A stretch of 64,000 nt of DNA from G038396625 sp038396625. GTDB lineage: Bacteria > Bacillota > Clostridia > Peptostreptococcales > Thermotaleaceae. The stretch's first letter is position 1, and every line of letters starts with the position of its first letter. Positions 16,730 to 25,365 of this stretch are shown here, piece by piece. The notes under the pieces are model-generated. The model made no database searches, was not told the DNA's origin, and saw nothing but the letters and a program-made list of their open reading frames with translations. The position numbers and the translations under genes were made by a program. Where the stretch lies: assembly GCA_038396625.1 (NCBI GenBank), contig CP121688.1, forward strand, positions 2,108,001 to 2,172,000. The letters are read 5' to 3'.

Positions 16730-18376
16730 ATGGAATATACATCAAATCATCAATATATACATTATCATGCCACAGGACATATATATTTTTTTTATAAAAT
16801 ACAGAACGAATTATATATGAAAATCATAAAAGAGAATATAATCTGTAGCATTGTAAAAATTGCTAGTAATGTGCTGGATTATGCAATGAATATAGATTCT
16901 TTAGGCCTTTTTCATTTAGTGATCATTACCTCTTTAGGCGAATTGAAATATTTGGTAAATAAGGATCATCAATGGGATTGCAAATATTTGTTTAAACCCC
17001 CTCTAACATCTAATCATTTCAGTTATCCTAAAATATTTATTATACATCATGCCGTTTATATTTTAGTTTTAAAAAATACAGCTACAGATGCTGAAATATG
17101 GCTTTTAAAATATGACCCCTTAAATGACCACGCTTGGAATCATCAAAAGATATCCGATACCCTTTTAGGGAAATATCAAATTCCTTTCCATGTAGATATA
17201 GATTTAAACAACCACATTCATATTGTGTATAAATCATCTAATCAGAAAAACCATCAACTATCTTATAGTAAGTATCAGCCTGCCCATCATGTTTGGAGTA
17301 TACCATTAACAATAGGTCCGCTTAGACAAGAAGCTATTCATCCATTTATATTTTGTGATATCCATAACTGCGTACACATTACTTGGTCTAGCTTTTATCA
17401 AAATCACCTCCAAATATTTTATGTAAATAACCAGCAAAGGAATAGTATAACTACTAGTTGGTCAAATGTACGCAGGTTATCGAATGAAGGTAAAAATTGT
17501 TCATTTCCATTCATGATGCAAATCAAAAATATTATTAAAGTCATATGGAAAGAAAATGGTACATATCATGTTATGATGCGTAATATGATAGAGAATCAAT
17601 GGAAGCATTCTGAAGAAATTTTATTCAATCCACAAATAAAATTGTTTCCTACAATCATTCTAGGAAATAGCTATAAGGCAATTGCATTTGTAAAAGCCCC
17701 TATGACTTATTCTTTGATAACTGATGATTTTTGTTCAATGGGGATCGACTCTGTTTCTCATGACAAAATATCAAACCCTAATGTAGCATATTCAAACACT
17801 CATCACATGCAAAGCAGTACAGAAAGCTGTATCGTATCATCTTATAAAAATTCTGTTATAAATAAATCATCTTCTCAAAATCTTTGTAGACAGAATACTT
17901 CTAAAACCCAATCCCATATTTACAATAAAAAGCATAGATCTGAATGGACTTTTAAAAACCCTACTAAATTATCTTCTACACCTATACAAACGAAGAATAT
18001 GTCACCAAATATTCCGCAATTTTCAAATCACAATGAGATTATTCTATCTAATAAAGTTTTAAAAGAAAACGAATCATTTGAAGATATTAAAAAAAAATAT
18101 TTCAGTGCCTCAAGCACTATAAAAAAGCAAAAATTTGATGCACAGTTTAAAGAACTTATCAAAATGATGGAAGAAGTTCAAGAAAGTCATGCGTATTTAA
18201 AACATGTATTAGATGTGATAAATCAAAGACAAAAAGATGAAAATAAGAAAATTAATGATCTAATTCATGCAAATCAACAATTAAGCCAAAAGAGTCATCA
18301 CCCTTTTATACAGTTTATCAAATTTTTAAAAGACCCTTTGCTTATCATCTTGTGCTTATATAATAATTTATTTTGA
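16730..18376 (+). CDS. Beta-propeller-like plus coiled-coil protein, copy A
   Basis: Protein of 548 residues, family not recognised. Residues up to about 360 contain repeated strands of the BNR/sialidase-like style (DLNNHIHIVYKSS, CDIHNCVHITWSSF, IIKVIWKENGTYH), suggesting a propeller of several blades. A low-complexity Ser/Asn/Thr-rich linker follows. Near 440-530 there is a predicted coiled coil (KELIKMMEEVQESHAYLKHV). The end is an amphipathic helix (HPFIQFIKFLKDP) and a short hydrophobic tail. The ATG at 16730 has GGAGGTGG upstream; the longer frame lacks an RBS. It has no signal peptide. A paralogue with the same layout lies at 19535. A role in spore outer-layer assembly is inference from neighbours. 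Confidence 0.78.
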   Translation: MEYTSNHQYIHYHATGHIYFFYKIQNELYMKIIKENIICSIVKIASNVLDYAMNIDSLGLFHLVIITSLGELKYLVNKDHQWDCKYLFKPPLTSNHFSYPKIFIIHHAVYILVLKNTATDAEIWLLKYDPLNDHAWNHQKISDTLLGKYQIPFHVDIDLNNHIHIVYKSSNQKNHQLSYSKYQPAHHVWSIPLTIGPLRQEAIHPFIFCDIHNCVHITWSSFYQNHLQIFYVNNQQRNSITTSWSNVRRLSNEGKNCSFPFMMQIKNIIKVIWKENGTYHVMMRNMIENQWKHSEEILFNPQIKLFPTIILGNSYKAIAFVKAPMTYSLITDDFCSMGIDSVSHDKISNPNVAYSNTHHMQSSTESCIVSSYKNSVINKSSSQNLCRQNTSKTQSHIYNKKHRSEWTFKNPTKLSSTPIQTKNMSPNIPQFSNHNEIILSNKVLKENESFEDIKKKYFSASSTIKKQKFDAQFKELIKMMEEVQESHAYLKHVLDVINQRQKDENKKINDLIHANQQLSQKSHHPFIQFIKFLKDPLLIILCLYNNLF

Positions 18377-18476
18377 TCCTTTTAAAATTATAAGAAAAAC
18401 GTATATTTATTATTTTAGTTTTCATAATATATTTATCGTTATCTTTTCTAGTGTTTAAAATTATCAATAATAATAA

Positions 18477-18510
18477 ACAAAGATGTTCTCAAAAGAGAGA
18501 ACATCTTTGT
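18477..18510 (-). terminator. Terminator of the Cys/Pro-rich coat-like gene
   Basis: Perfect 14-bp stem (ACAAAGATGTTCTC / GAGAACATCTTTGT) with a 6-base loop, followed on the minus strand by TTATTATTATT. It lies just after the stop at 18522. Confidence 0.88.
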
Positions 18511-18521
18511 GCCACTAGCAA

Positions 18522-19346
18522 TTAGCAATCAATTCCAGGTCCCATAATAGGATTATCCATTTGTGGTGGGAAGAAAGCTGGTGGTGCTTGTGCATTAAAT
18601 ATTTCGCAAGGTTCTTCCATACTTTCACATGGTGCAGGTAATGGACAGAATCCAAATGCAGGTATAACTAATTGTACCACTAACTCACATTTGATTACAA
18701 CGAAAATACCTACAGTGAAAATACCACAACAAATATCATCATATGGATCACAAGTCTCGCAACCATCTCTTTTTACTTTCGCATCTAATACATTGGCGAT
18801 AATTTCAATTTTTACAATTTCATCGTCTTCATCTGTAGGTGGTCTCACGGTCCCCGTTTGATCTACTCTACTTTCTCTAATGATTGCCTCAGCCTCTGGG
18901 CAGAATAAAGGTCCTACAGTCTCACTTCGTCTTAGCAACAGTTCATTATCTGGAGCGACGGTGCCATCATCAAATACTATATCGTATAATATTCTTAATT
19001 GATAGGTAAAACTTATAAATTTTCTATCAGGATCGCTAGGGACTGGTTTCTTATTAATTACTCTAAATGATCCAGGAACAAGTCCTGTTACTCTTGCATT
19101 CACAATACTTTCTGCATTACAGTCAATTCTTACTTGAAGATCTGAGTCAAAAACGATTCCTTCATCAGGTTTTTCCTTATCACAATCGCCTATTAAGCAT
19201 AATTTTAATAAGCATGAGTCATAAACTTTCGGCACTTGAACACATACTAATTCGCATGCATTTCCAAACTGTGGTCTCAATGCTTCAGGAATAACCCCTG
19301 GAGTATATATGCTGATACCACAATTTGAAGATGATTGTTTATACAT
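18522..19346 (-). CDS. Cysteine- and proline-rich protein, putative spore coat/exosporium
   Basis: Protein of 274 residues, no family recognised. The N-terminal 60 residues hold several cysteines (CGISIYTPG, CELVCVQVP, CLLKLCLIGDC). The middle is beta-rich (FRVINKKPVPSDPDRKF). A second cluster, CETCDPYDDICCGIF, precedes a hydrophobic strand. The tail is Pro-rich (APPAFFPPQMDNPIMGPG) and ends in Cys. Cysteine-rich proteins without export signals are typical of clostridial spore outer layers, where disulfides cross-link them. GGGGGA precedes the ATG at 19346. A sigma-K-like promoter lies upstream, and propeller genes flank it on both sides on the opposite strand. Confidence 0.72.
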   Translation of the reverse strand: MYKQSSSNCGISIYTPGVIPEALRPQFGNACELVCVQVPKVYDSCLLKLCLIGDCDKEKPDEGIVFDSDLQVRIDCNAESIVNARVTGLVPGSFRVINKKPVPSDPDRKFISFTYQLRILYDIVFDDGTVAPDNELLLRRSETVGPLFCPEAEAIIRESRVDQTGTVRPPTDEDDEIVKIEIIANVLDAKVKRDGCETCDPYDDICCGIFTVGIFVVIKCELVVQLVIPAFGFCPLPAPCESMEEPCEIFNAQAPPAFFPPQMDNPIMGPGIDC

Positions 19347-19418
19347 ATATTTTCCCCCTTCTTTATTGATAGAATATGTTATCATACCCCTAGTAAATAT
19401 TGAAATCTTCTGTTCTAC

Positions 19419-19443
19419 TTGTATAGTATGTAGTACTATACAA
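19419..19443. repeat. Inverted repeat overlapping the sigma-K-like -10
   Basis: Perfect 10-bp inverted repeat TTGTATAGTA / TACTATACAA with a 5-base spacer, in the intergenic region between the coat-like gene and the second propeller gene. It overlaps the -10 of the predicted sigma-K promoter, so it could be a regulator site for the divergent pair or chance symmetry. Confidence 0.6.
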
Positions 19444-19450
19444 CTTGGTG
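19422..19450 (-). promoter_or_regulatory. Sigma-K-like promoter for the Cys/Pro-rich gene
   Basis: On the minus strand, CACC (19450-19447), 16 bases, then CATACTATA (19430-19422), a full match to mACm-N16-CATAnnnTA. It lies about 75-105 bases before the ATG. Confidence 0.65.
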
Positions 19451-19534
19451 ATTAAAAATATAATTTTACTGGGAAAAATTTTTAACATAATTGAAGAAAG
19501 CTAAAAATATATTATAATAAGGCAGGTGACCATA

Positions 19535-21088
19535 ATGTACACTTTAAATAATATGCAAAGTCTTTTATATGGGCAAAATAAATTTGCAAAGTTTTTTCTT
19601 AATTCATCTAATGGATTAAGTTATTTTATGGATAGTAAAAAAACGTCTATATCATTATTTGATGAAAAAATACTGGAATTTGATATTGATATTGATCCCT
19701 TTGGCAATATTGGGGTAGTCATTTTGTCTAATCATGGACAGCTCTACTATTATTTCTTGAATGGGAATACATGGTCAAAATCTCTGCTATATCAACTAGA
19801 TGTAAATACTGAAATCATGAAAGATATTAGCATTAAGTTTACCAATCATTCTCCCTATATTTTGTGTCGATGGAAAGATATAGATAACTCTAATTTGTGG
19901 TCTATTATATCCTACTACAAGCATAATGACTGTTGGCAAAACGAAAAAATTACCGATATTCGCTTTCTATATGCAGAAGATACAAAACCTTATTTCCTAA
20001 TCCGAGACTTCAATTTCAATCTATACTTAATCTACCTAACAAATAGTAATATAATTTATGACTTAAATATGAAAACTTTATCTGATCAATCCTTACAATG
20101 GGGAAATCAATTGTTTTTAAGTAACTGTATCTATTTAAAATTTTTTCATCTAGACGTCCTAGTGGACACCTATGGTGGCATTCATATTAATTGGATTGAT
20201 AAAAATAAAAACAAACATTGTATTCAATATCTTTATATACCAAAAACTAAATATAAATCTTCAACCCCAGTTACCCTACTAGAATCAATAGAGCCCTTTA
20301 CAAGCAACCATCTATTCATAGAAAATCATAGGATGACATGCTATGGAATAACAGATAGGCATATTTATTATACAATCAAGCTGCCACAAAACATAACAGA
20401 TGCTTCTAAGTGGCACCATTATCAAGAGTTAGGTCTAGAGCCTCACGCTGTTCATATGTTCAAAAATGTTTATCATCCTGATAATCCATTAATTGATTAT
20501 CAAGCAAATTGTATTTTAACTACGGATTTGTCATCTTATCTTCCCATACACTATTCTAAAGTCAATACAACAACAGATCATCCACTTTCAAAAAAGGCCC
20601 CTGAGGACAGCACTAGTATCTCAAAACCTAAGGATGAATTTGAAATAGATGCTTTAAAAGAATTATATTATGAGTTATTAGAAAAAAAACAAGCACTAGA
20701 TTCAAAAGAAAACCTATTGAAAGCATTAGAAAATCAAATTTCTTCACTAAACGAAGAATTGAGTAAAATGTCCATCGATTATACAACAGTTTCTCTCCAA
20801 AACCATTCATTAGAAGACATGAAAAATAATTTACAAGTACATTCTTCAGAGTACAAACAAAAACATAAAGATAATTTAGATGATCAGCTTCAAGACTTCA
20901 TAAAAACCGTAGAAGAAATCCAAACGAATTATTCAAGTATCAACCAGTCATTAGCTAATATAAATCAAAAACAAATAGAAAACAAAGAGAAAATTGAGGA
21001 TCTACTTCAACAGTATTCAATTTTTAGTGAACATCTCCAGCAAATGAATACTAGTCCATTATTTAAGCTATTAAACTTCTTCAAATAG
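19535..21088 (+). CDS. Beta-propeller-like plus coiled-coil protein, copy B
   Basis: Protein of 517 residues with the same architecture as the one at 16730. The first roughly 340 residues are propeller-like, with motifs such as DPFGNIGVVILSNHGQLYYY and DTYGGIHINWIDKNKNKH. A short Ser/Pro-rich linker follows, then a long coiled coil starting near 370 (ELYYELLEKKQALDSKENLL). The last segment closely parallels copy A: QLQDFIKTVEEIQTNYSSIN, NINQKQIENKEKIEDLL, and an end helix SPLFKLLNFFK. The ATG at 19535 has AGGTGA five bases upstream; a GTG overlapping that RBS is unlikely. No export signal. It may assemble around or bind the Cys/Pro-rich protein encoded between the two copies. Confidence 0.78.
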   Translation: MYTLNNMQSLLYGQNKFAKFFLNSSNGLSYFMDSKKTSISLFDEKILEFDIDIDPFGNIGVVILSNHGQLYYYFLNGNTWSKSLLYQLDVNTEIMKDISIKFTNHSPYILCRWKDIDNSNLWSIISYYKHNDCWQNEKITDIRFLYAEDTKPYFLIRDFNFNLYLIYLTNSNIIYDLNMKTLSDQSLQWGNQLFLSNCIYLKFFHLDVLVDTYGGIHINWIDKNKNKHCIQYLYIPKTKYKSSTPVTLLESIEPFTSNHLFIENHRMTCYGITDRHIYYTIKLPQNITDASKWHHYQELGLEPHAVHMFKNVYHPDNPLIDYQANCILTTDLSSYLPIHYSKVNTTTDHPLSKKAPEDSTSISKPKDEFEIDALKELYYELLEKKQALDSKENLLKALENQISSLNEELSKMSIDYTTVSLQNHSLEDMKNNLQVHSSEYKQKHKDNLDDQLQDFIKTVEEIQTNYSSINQSLANINQKQIENKEKIEDLLQQYSIFSEHLQQMNTSPLFKLLNFFK

Positions 21089-21103
21089 CCATATTGTATG
21101 TCT

Positions 21104-21376
21104 TTAAGCACTGACCTTTTTATAGTATATTTGAGTACCCGATTGCACGATCTCATATAAGCTATGATAAGCAATTCGAACTTTTTTCATTAATGAGAGC
21201 GCTTTATCTAAATCTGCTTCACTTATATAAATAGCAGTTTGGCATGATTTTCCAATACTCCTTGGTGCTTTTCTCATCGTGTTTTTTATGCCATTACTGT
21301 TAAAAATTGATTCTATATAATAACAATGATAGCTTGATGAAAAAACAATAATATATTTTTCTAGTTCATATAACAT
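21104..21376 (-). CDS. DUF3343 family protein (putative Se/S carrier-like)
   Basis: Protein of 90 residues. The pattern YIIVFSSSYHCYYIESIF, RKAPRSIGKSCQTAIYI and ALSLMKKVRIAYHSLYEI fits DUF3343, small proteins proposed to carry selenium or sulfur through a conserved cysteine near SC. In many genomes these sit beside selenium or cysteine desulfurase genes; here the neighbours are a propeller gene and the capsule phosphatase gene, so context gives no support for a role. RBS AGGAGATG precedes the ATG. It converges with the propeller gene, with 15 bases between. Confidence 0.78.
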   Translation of the reverse strand: MLYELEKYIIVFSSSYHCYYIESIFNSNGIKNTMRKAPRSIGKSCQTAIYISEADLDKALSLMKKVRIAYHSLYEIVQSGTQIYYKKVSA

Positions 21377-21466
21377 AGATCATCATCTCCTATTTGTATT
21401 TTCTATATTATTATATTCTCATACCCTATATTGGGAACGGAATGAATCTATATTTTAAAAACAGAA

Positions 21467-21495
21467 AAAATACCCACGTGCATAACGGGTATTTT
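21467..21495 (-). terminator. Terminator of the exopolysaccharide operon
   Basis: Stem AAAATACCC / GGGTATTTT with an 11-base loop, followed on the minus strand by TTCTGTTTTT. It lies right after the cpsB stop, marking the 3' end of the polysaccharide locus. Confidence 0.9.
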
Positions 21496-21499
21496 TGTG

Positions 21500-22273
21500 T
21501 TATTTGAAAAAGTTTTTAAATTTATTTTTGGGAGAATATTTTCGAGGTTCTTCTGTTTCTATCATCTGGTCGTTTATAACTGCTTCTGGATTTTTATATA
21601 AGATTTTATCTAATTTCGATCGATTCATTGATTTTACTAACACTCCTATATCACTTTTTAATCTTGAAAGTACACTTTTATATGCATGCGCATCCGTTCC
21701 TATAAAATGTATCATATTATTCTTTAGCAAAATACGTGCTGTATTTTTTATCCCATCCCCATATCTCCCTGCTATACTAGGTAGATTCAGTTGAGCCAGA
21801 GCTCCTTTCATAATAAATCCATATAGAATATTAGGATCTTCAATGATTTTTATATTTCGTTCAGGATGGGCAATAATTGGAATGAATTTATTCAACCTAA
21901 GTTCATATATTAAGTTTTCAGTGAATATAGGAATATCTATGGTGGGTAATTCTATGAGAATATATCTTGATTTGTTTAAGGTTGTAATTTCTCCTTGAGA
22001 CAAAAGTTTTAATATGTCTGATGTAATAAATACTTCATTTCCTAAAAAAACCTCAATGTCTATCTTTTTACGGACTAATTCTTTCTTTAGCTCATTCAAT
22101 ATTTTTTGATTATATGCATAATTTTTACACCACACACCCTCTAAATAATGTGGAGTAGCCATGATATTTTTTATTCCGTTATCCCTTGCTATTTTCGCCA
22201 TACTTACAGATTCTTCAATATCTACTGCACCATCATCTACCCCTGGCATTATATGAGAATGCAAATCATACAT
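21500..22273 (-). CDS. cpsB: CpsB/CapC-type tyrosine-protein phosphatase (PHP)
   Basis: Manganese-dependent PHP phosphatase of 257 residues that removes phosphate from the capsule tyrosine kinase. The metal-binding motifs are in the expected order: DLHSHIMPGVDDGA, ATPHYLEG, GNEVFI, HPERN and GTDAH. It overlaps the 3' end of cpsD by eight bases, so the kinase and phosphatase are made together. It is the last gene of the polysaccharide locus. Confidence 0.95.
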   Translation of the reverse strand: MYDLHSHIMPGVDDGAVDIEESVSMAKIARDNGIKNIMATPHYLEGVWCKNYAYNQKILNELKKELVRKKIDIEVFLGNEVFITSDILKLLSQGEITTLNKSRYILIELPTIDIPIFTENLIYELRLNKFIPIIAHPERNIKIIEDPNILYGFIMKGALAQLNLPSIAGRYGDGIKNTARILLKNNMIHFIGTDAHAYKSVLSRLKSDIGVLVKSMNRSKLDKILYKNPEAVINDQMIETEEPRKYSPKNKFKNFFK

Positions 22274-22988
22274 TTGCTTTTACCTTCTTTTTTCCTACTG
22301 ATTTGCTGGTCTTTTCTCCAACATCATAATAATTACATGTATAGTATCCACATGTATTCAGAGGTATTTTGTTCATAACGACACCTAAAATGTTAGCATT
22401 TACTTGTTGTAGTAAAGCTTTTGATTTTTTTGCTTCTTCAATAATTGTTTGTTCTGCCGCACAAACTAAAATCACACCATCAGCAATGGCAGATAACACA
22501 GCGGCATCCGTTACAATGCCTATAGGTGGTGAATCTAAAATTACCATATCGTAGTCTTCTTTTAGTCTTTGTAGCAAGCTTTTCATCTTATTGGTTCCTA
22601 GCAGTTCTGAAGGATTTGGAGGTATCGGACCAGAAGATAAAACGTCTAGTTTTCCTATTTTGGTAGATTGTACAATCTTTGTATATTCCACGTTCTCAAC
22701 TAACACATTTGTAAGACCCATTTGATTGGATAATCCAAAAAATACATTTACAGTAGGCTTTCTTAAATCGCTGTCTATTAATAAGATTTTCCTTTGATTT
22801 TGTGACATAGTTACTGAAAAATTAGCTGCAATTGTACTTTTTCCCTCTCCCGGTCCAGGGCTGGTAACAACAATACTTTTTATGTTTTTATCAATATTGG
22901 TGTATTGGATATTGGTCCTCAATATTCTATATGCCTCTGAAATAGGCGATTTGGGATTGAGATTACTTATATTTATTCTTTTCTCCAT
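22266..22988 (-). CDS. cpsD: CpsD/CapB-type tyrosine kinase
   Basis: Bacterial tyrosine kinase of 240 residues that controls chain length and export of polysaccharide. Walker A is SPGPGEGKST (43-52), A' is LLIDSDLRKP and Walker B is VILDSPP. The C-terminus has a tyrosine cluster (CGYYTCNYYD), the usual autophosphorylation site. It lacks membrane helices and needs the separate Wzz-like protein encoded just upstream to be activated. RBS GGGGGGAG. Confidence 0.95.
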   Translation of the reverse strand: MEKRINISNLNPKSPISEAYRILRTNIQYTNIDKNIKSIVVTSPGPGEGKSTIAANFSVTMSQNQRKILLIDSDLRKPTVNVFFGLSNQMGLTNVLVENVEYTKIVQSTKIGKLDVLSSGPIPPNPSELLGTNKMKSLLQRLKEDYDMVILDSPPIGIVTDAAVLSAIADGVILVCAAEQTIIEEAKKSKALLQQVNANILGVVMNKIPLNTCGYYTCNYYDVGEKTSKSVGKKKVKANV

Positions 22989-22999
22989 TTCTCTCCCCC

Positions 23000-23674
23000 C
23001 TATCGTTTTGGAGAAATCTTAGGGATAGTTCCTATAACGGACAGATCAAGATACTGGGTGATGTCTTCAGGGGTTTTTAAAGTATCATCCATATAGTTTA
23101 AAAATAATACCCCAAATACACTCACCATCATTCCTAATCCCCCTGCTATAGTCATATTAAGAATTGGTACGGGTTTTACAGGTTCAATAGCTACTTCTGC
23201 CTGGTCAATCACTTGAATATTTTGGATATCCATTATTTCCCCAATATATTCTATAAATACTTGGGCAATCCCATTGGTCAGCGCAGCAGCAAATTCTGGA
23301 TCTTTATCTGTCACTTCTATCTTAAATATTTGTGTATCACTGACTAATTTAACCTCTACTTTTTTGCTAAGATCTTTATGTGTCATATCTAGTCCTAGGT
23401 TTTTTATCACCTCATTTGATACAACCCTACTTTTTGCAATTTCTCCATAGGTCATTACTAGTTTCTGATTTAGAAGTATATCGTTATATTCTATTGTTCT
23501 TTCATCGCCTTTTAGTTTTCCTACCATTAGTGTAGTAAAGGTTTGATATGTTGGTTTCAATATAAACAAACTAAATATTCCACTAACTGTTACCGATAAA
23601 ATAGTCATCAAAAAAATTATTCGTGCTTTTTTTCTTAAAATGAAAAAATACTCTTTCACTTCCACTTCCTTCAT
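23000..23674 (-). CDS. Wzz/YveK-type polysaccharide co-polymerase
   Basis: Protein of 224 residues with two membrane helices (near 17-37 and 175-195) flanking an extracellular Wzz domain. It belongs to the Gram-positive type without a fused kinase. It should set chain length and present its cytoplasmic tail to CpsD. Its start overlaps the wzy stop (ATGA), so the two are coupled. The region PVKPVPILNMTIAGGLG before the last helix matches the Pro-rich motif of this family. Confidence 0.93.
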   Translation of the reverse strand: MKEVEVKEYFFILRKKARIIFLMTILSVTVSGIFSLFILKPTYQTFTTLMVGKLKGDERTIEYNDILLNQKLVMTYGEIAKSRVVSNEVIKNLGLDMTHKDLSKKVEVKLVSDTQIFKIEVTDKDPEFAAALTNGIAQVFIEYIGEIMDIQNIQVIDQAEVAIEPVKPVPILNMTIAGGLGMMVSVFGVLFLNYMDDTLKTPEDITQYLDLSVIGTIPKISPKR

Positions 23675-25068
23675 TCTCCATACCCCCTCAAATAATTTTT
23701 TGGATCTTGTTTTCGGCTTAGAAGTAGATGTATTCCATTTGTTAAAAATATGGGTATCAAGAAATATAATGTCTCGGAAATAACAATAGCAAAATCAATA
23801 CGTATAAAATTAATAAGCTCAACACATAGAAACAAATATACAAAGAATAATGTTGGATTTGTAGAAGTATATCGTCTCAAGGTACTAAATAAAACCCCTA
23901 GTGTAAAAAATACAATGGGTATACCCCATATACCAAAATTTTGAAACGCTTCAGTTACAGGGGAATATGCATAACCTCTCCCTTTTATAAAGCTATAGTA
24001 ATGATAATTTTTCATATATTCATTTGCTGGCCGAATCGGCTTCTGTTTTGTGATAATTCTAGGAATATTTATTAAAAATGCATTTACGTATGTTTTTCCC
24101 AGTCGCAATTTATTTTTTTCATAAGCATAAATATAAAAAAAGGATTGTGTTGGAAAATTCAATTCATCATTACCACTTAATATAAACTTATCTAAACTTA
24201 TTTCTTGAGAAATATATTCATAGGATTGTTGAAGAGGTAGATGATTGTAGTGTCGATAAAACCCTAAAAAAATCAATATTATATATAAAGGAAGGATTGA
24301 CAAAATCAGCTTTCTCTTGCTTATTTTATTTATTCTGATATTATAAATAATTAGATTTAAAACAAAAAAGATCAAAAATAATCTTCTTTCTCCTCTTAAT
24401 AAATTCACGCTGACCCAAAGTATATACGCAATCCAATATATTTTTCTTTGATTAGATTTTAAGGAGAGATAATTTCTAAATAAGTAGTAAGAAAATAGTG
24501 CAAATATTCCTGTAGTAGATAAGCCTCCTAAAGATACCTTACTCTCATAGTTTCTTATCATCCTATCTCCAATAAATTCCCAAAAAGTTACATTCATCAT
24601 CTTTATATTAATACTAAAAAAAATCAATAGAATAAACCCAGTAATTAAAAATCCATTGTTTGTAAGATTTATATCTTTTAATATCTTGGTTTTCCTATAT
24701 TTTAGAGAATCACATCCTATCATAAACATAATCAACGCCATATTAAAAACAAAACTAAAGTATACATAGTGTTTTTCTGGGAAATATACATAACCACCTA
24801 ATAATGTTTTGCCCTTATGAAATAAAAAATTATAAACCACAAAAAGGTAATACATCGGGAAGAAAACAAAAAAAATAGTTTGATGATAAACATTAGGATT
24901 AGCTTTCTCATGTATCATAATCAATCCTTGTAAGATTATATATAGAATGATTCCAGTAAAATTTATAATTATATATATTCTACAATTATTATCTGTTGTA
25001 GCAAGAGCAAAGATGCATATAAAAAATATTAAAAAACACCAGCTTAGCAGCAATTTAATTTGCCTCAA
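23671..25068 (-). CDS. wzy: O-antigen/exopolysaccharide polymerase (Wzy-like)
   Basis: Hydrophobic protein of 465 residues with about 12 membrane helices and a large extracellular loop (near 255-345) containing RHYNHLPLQQSYEYI. This is the layout of Wzy polymerases that join lipid-linked repeat units outside the membrane. Sequence motifs are weak in this family, so the call rests on topology and on the Wzz gene directly downstream. It starts with TTG after AGGGTGA. The divergent GT4 gene begins about 300 bases away. Confidence 0.82.
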   Translation of the reverse strand: MRQIKLLLSWCFLIFFICIFALATTDNNCRIYIIINFTGIILYIILQGLIMIHEKANPNVYHQTIFFVFFPMYYLFVVYNFLFHKGKTLLGGYVYFPEKHYVYFSFVFNMALIMFMIGCDSLKYRKTKILKDINLTNNGFLITGFILLIFFSINIKMMNVTFWEFIGDRMIRNYESKVSLGGLSTTGIFALFSYYLFRNYLSLKSNQRKIYWIAYILWVSVNLLRGERRLFLIFFVLNLIIYNIRINKISKRKLILSILPLYIILIFLGFYRHYNHLPLQQSYEYISQEISLDKFILSGNDELNFPTQSFFYIYAYEKNKLRLGKTYVNAFLINIPRIITKQKPIRPANEYMKNYHYYSFIKGRGYAYSPVTEAFQNFGIWGIPIVFFTLGVLFSTLRRYTSTNPTLFFVYLFLCVELINFIRIDFAIVISETLYFLIPIFLTNGIHLLLSRKQDPKNYLRGYGE

Positions 25069-25365
25069 CTATATCACCCTACTCATATATTTTAGAAAAC
25101 TACAAGTTCTTTTATACGTATGAAAGTTCCTTTCCTCTTAAAAATAATCCCTCTTTCTGCTTTACTTGCATCTCTTTTTATTCTATGTTTTAGATTTGAA
25201 AATTGTGCAATGATGCTTAAGTTAAATTACTCGTTGCTTACAAATTTCCAATATATTATGAGAGATCATTATGGGCTAGTAAATTTTTCTGAAATAATGC
25301 CACGTAATGTGACACATTTATAAAAATATTTAATATTTATAATGTACGAAGGAGGGGATTTCAAT
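25069..25365. other. Divergent intergenic region between wzy and a GT4 gene
   Basis: AT-rich, about 300 bases. It must hold promoters for the plus-strand GT4 gene and possibly for wzy. A TATAAT lies near 25336 but no good -35 was seen. A 67-codon open frame here has no RBS and is not called. No repeats or hairpins of note. Confidence 0.5.

Noticed and set aside
25120..25323. 67-codon plus-strand open frame in the wzy/GT4 gap
   Set aside because: No ribosome binding site, composition unlike a protein, and it overlaps the expected promoter region of the next gene.
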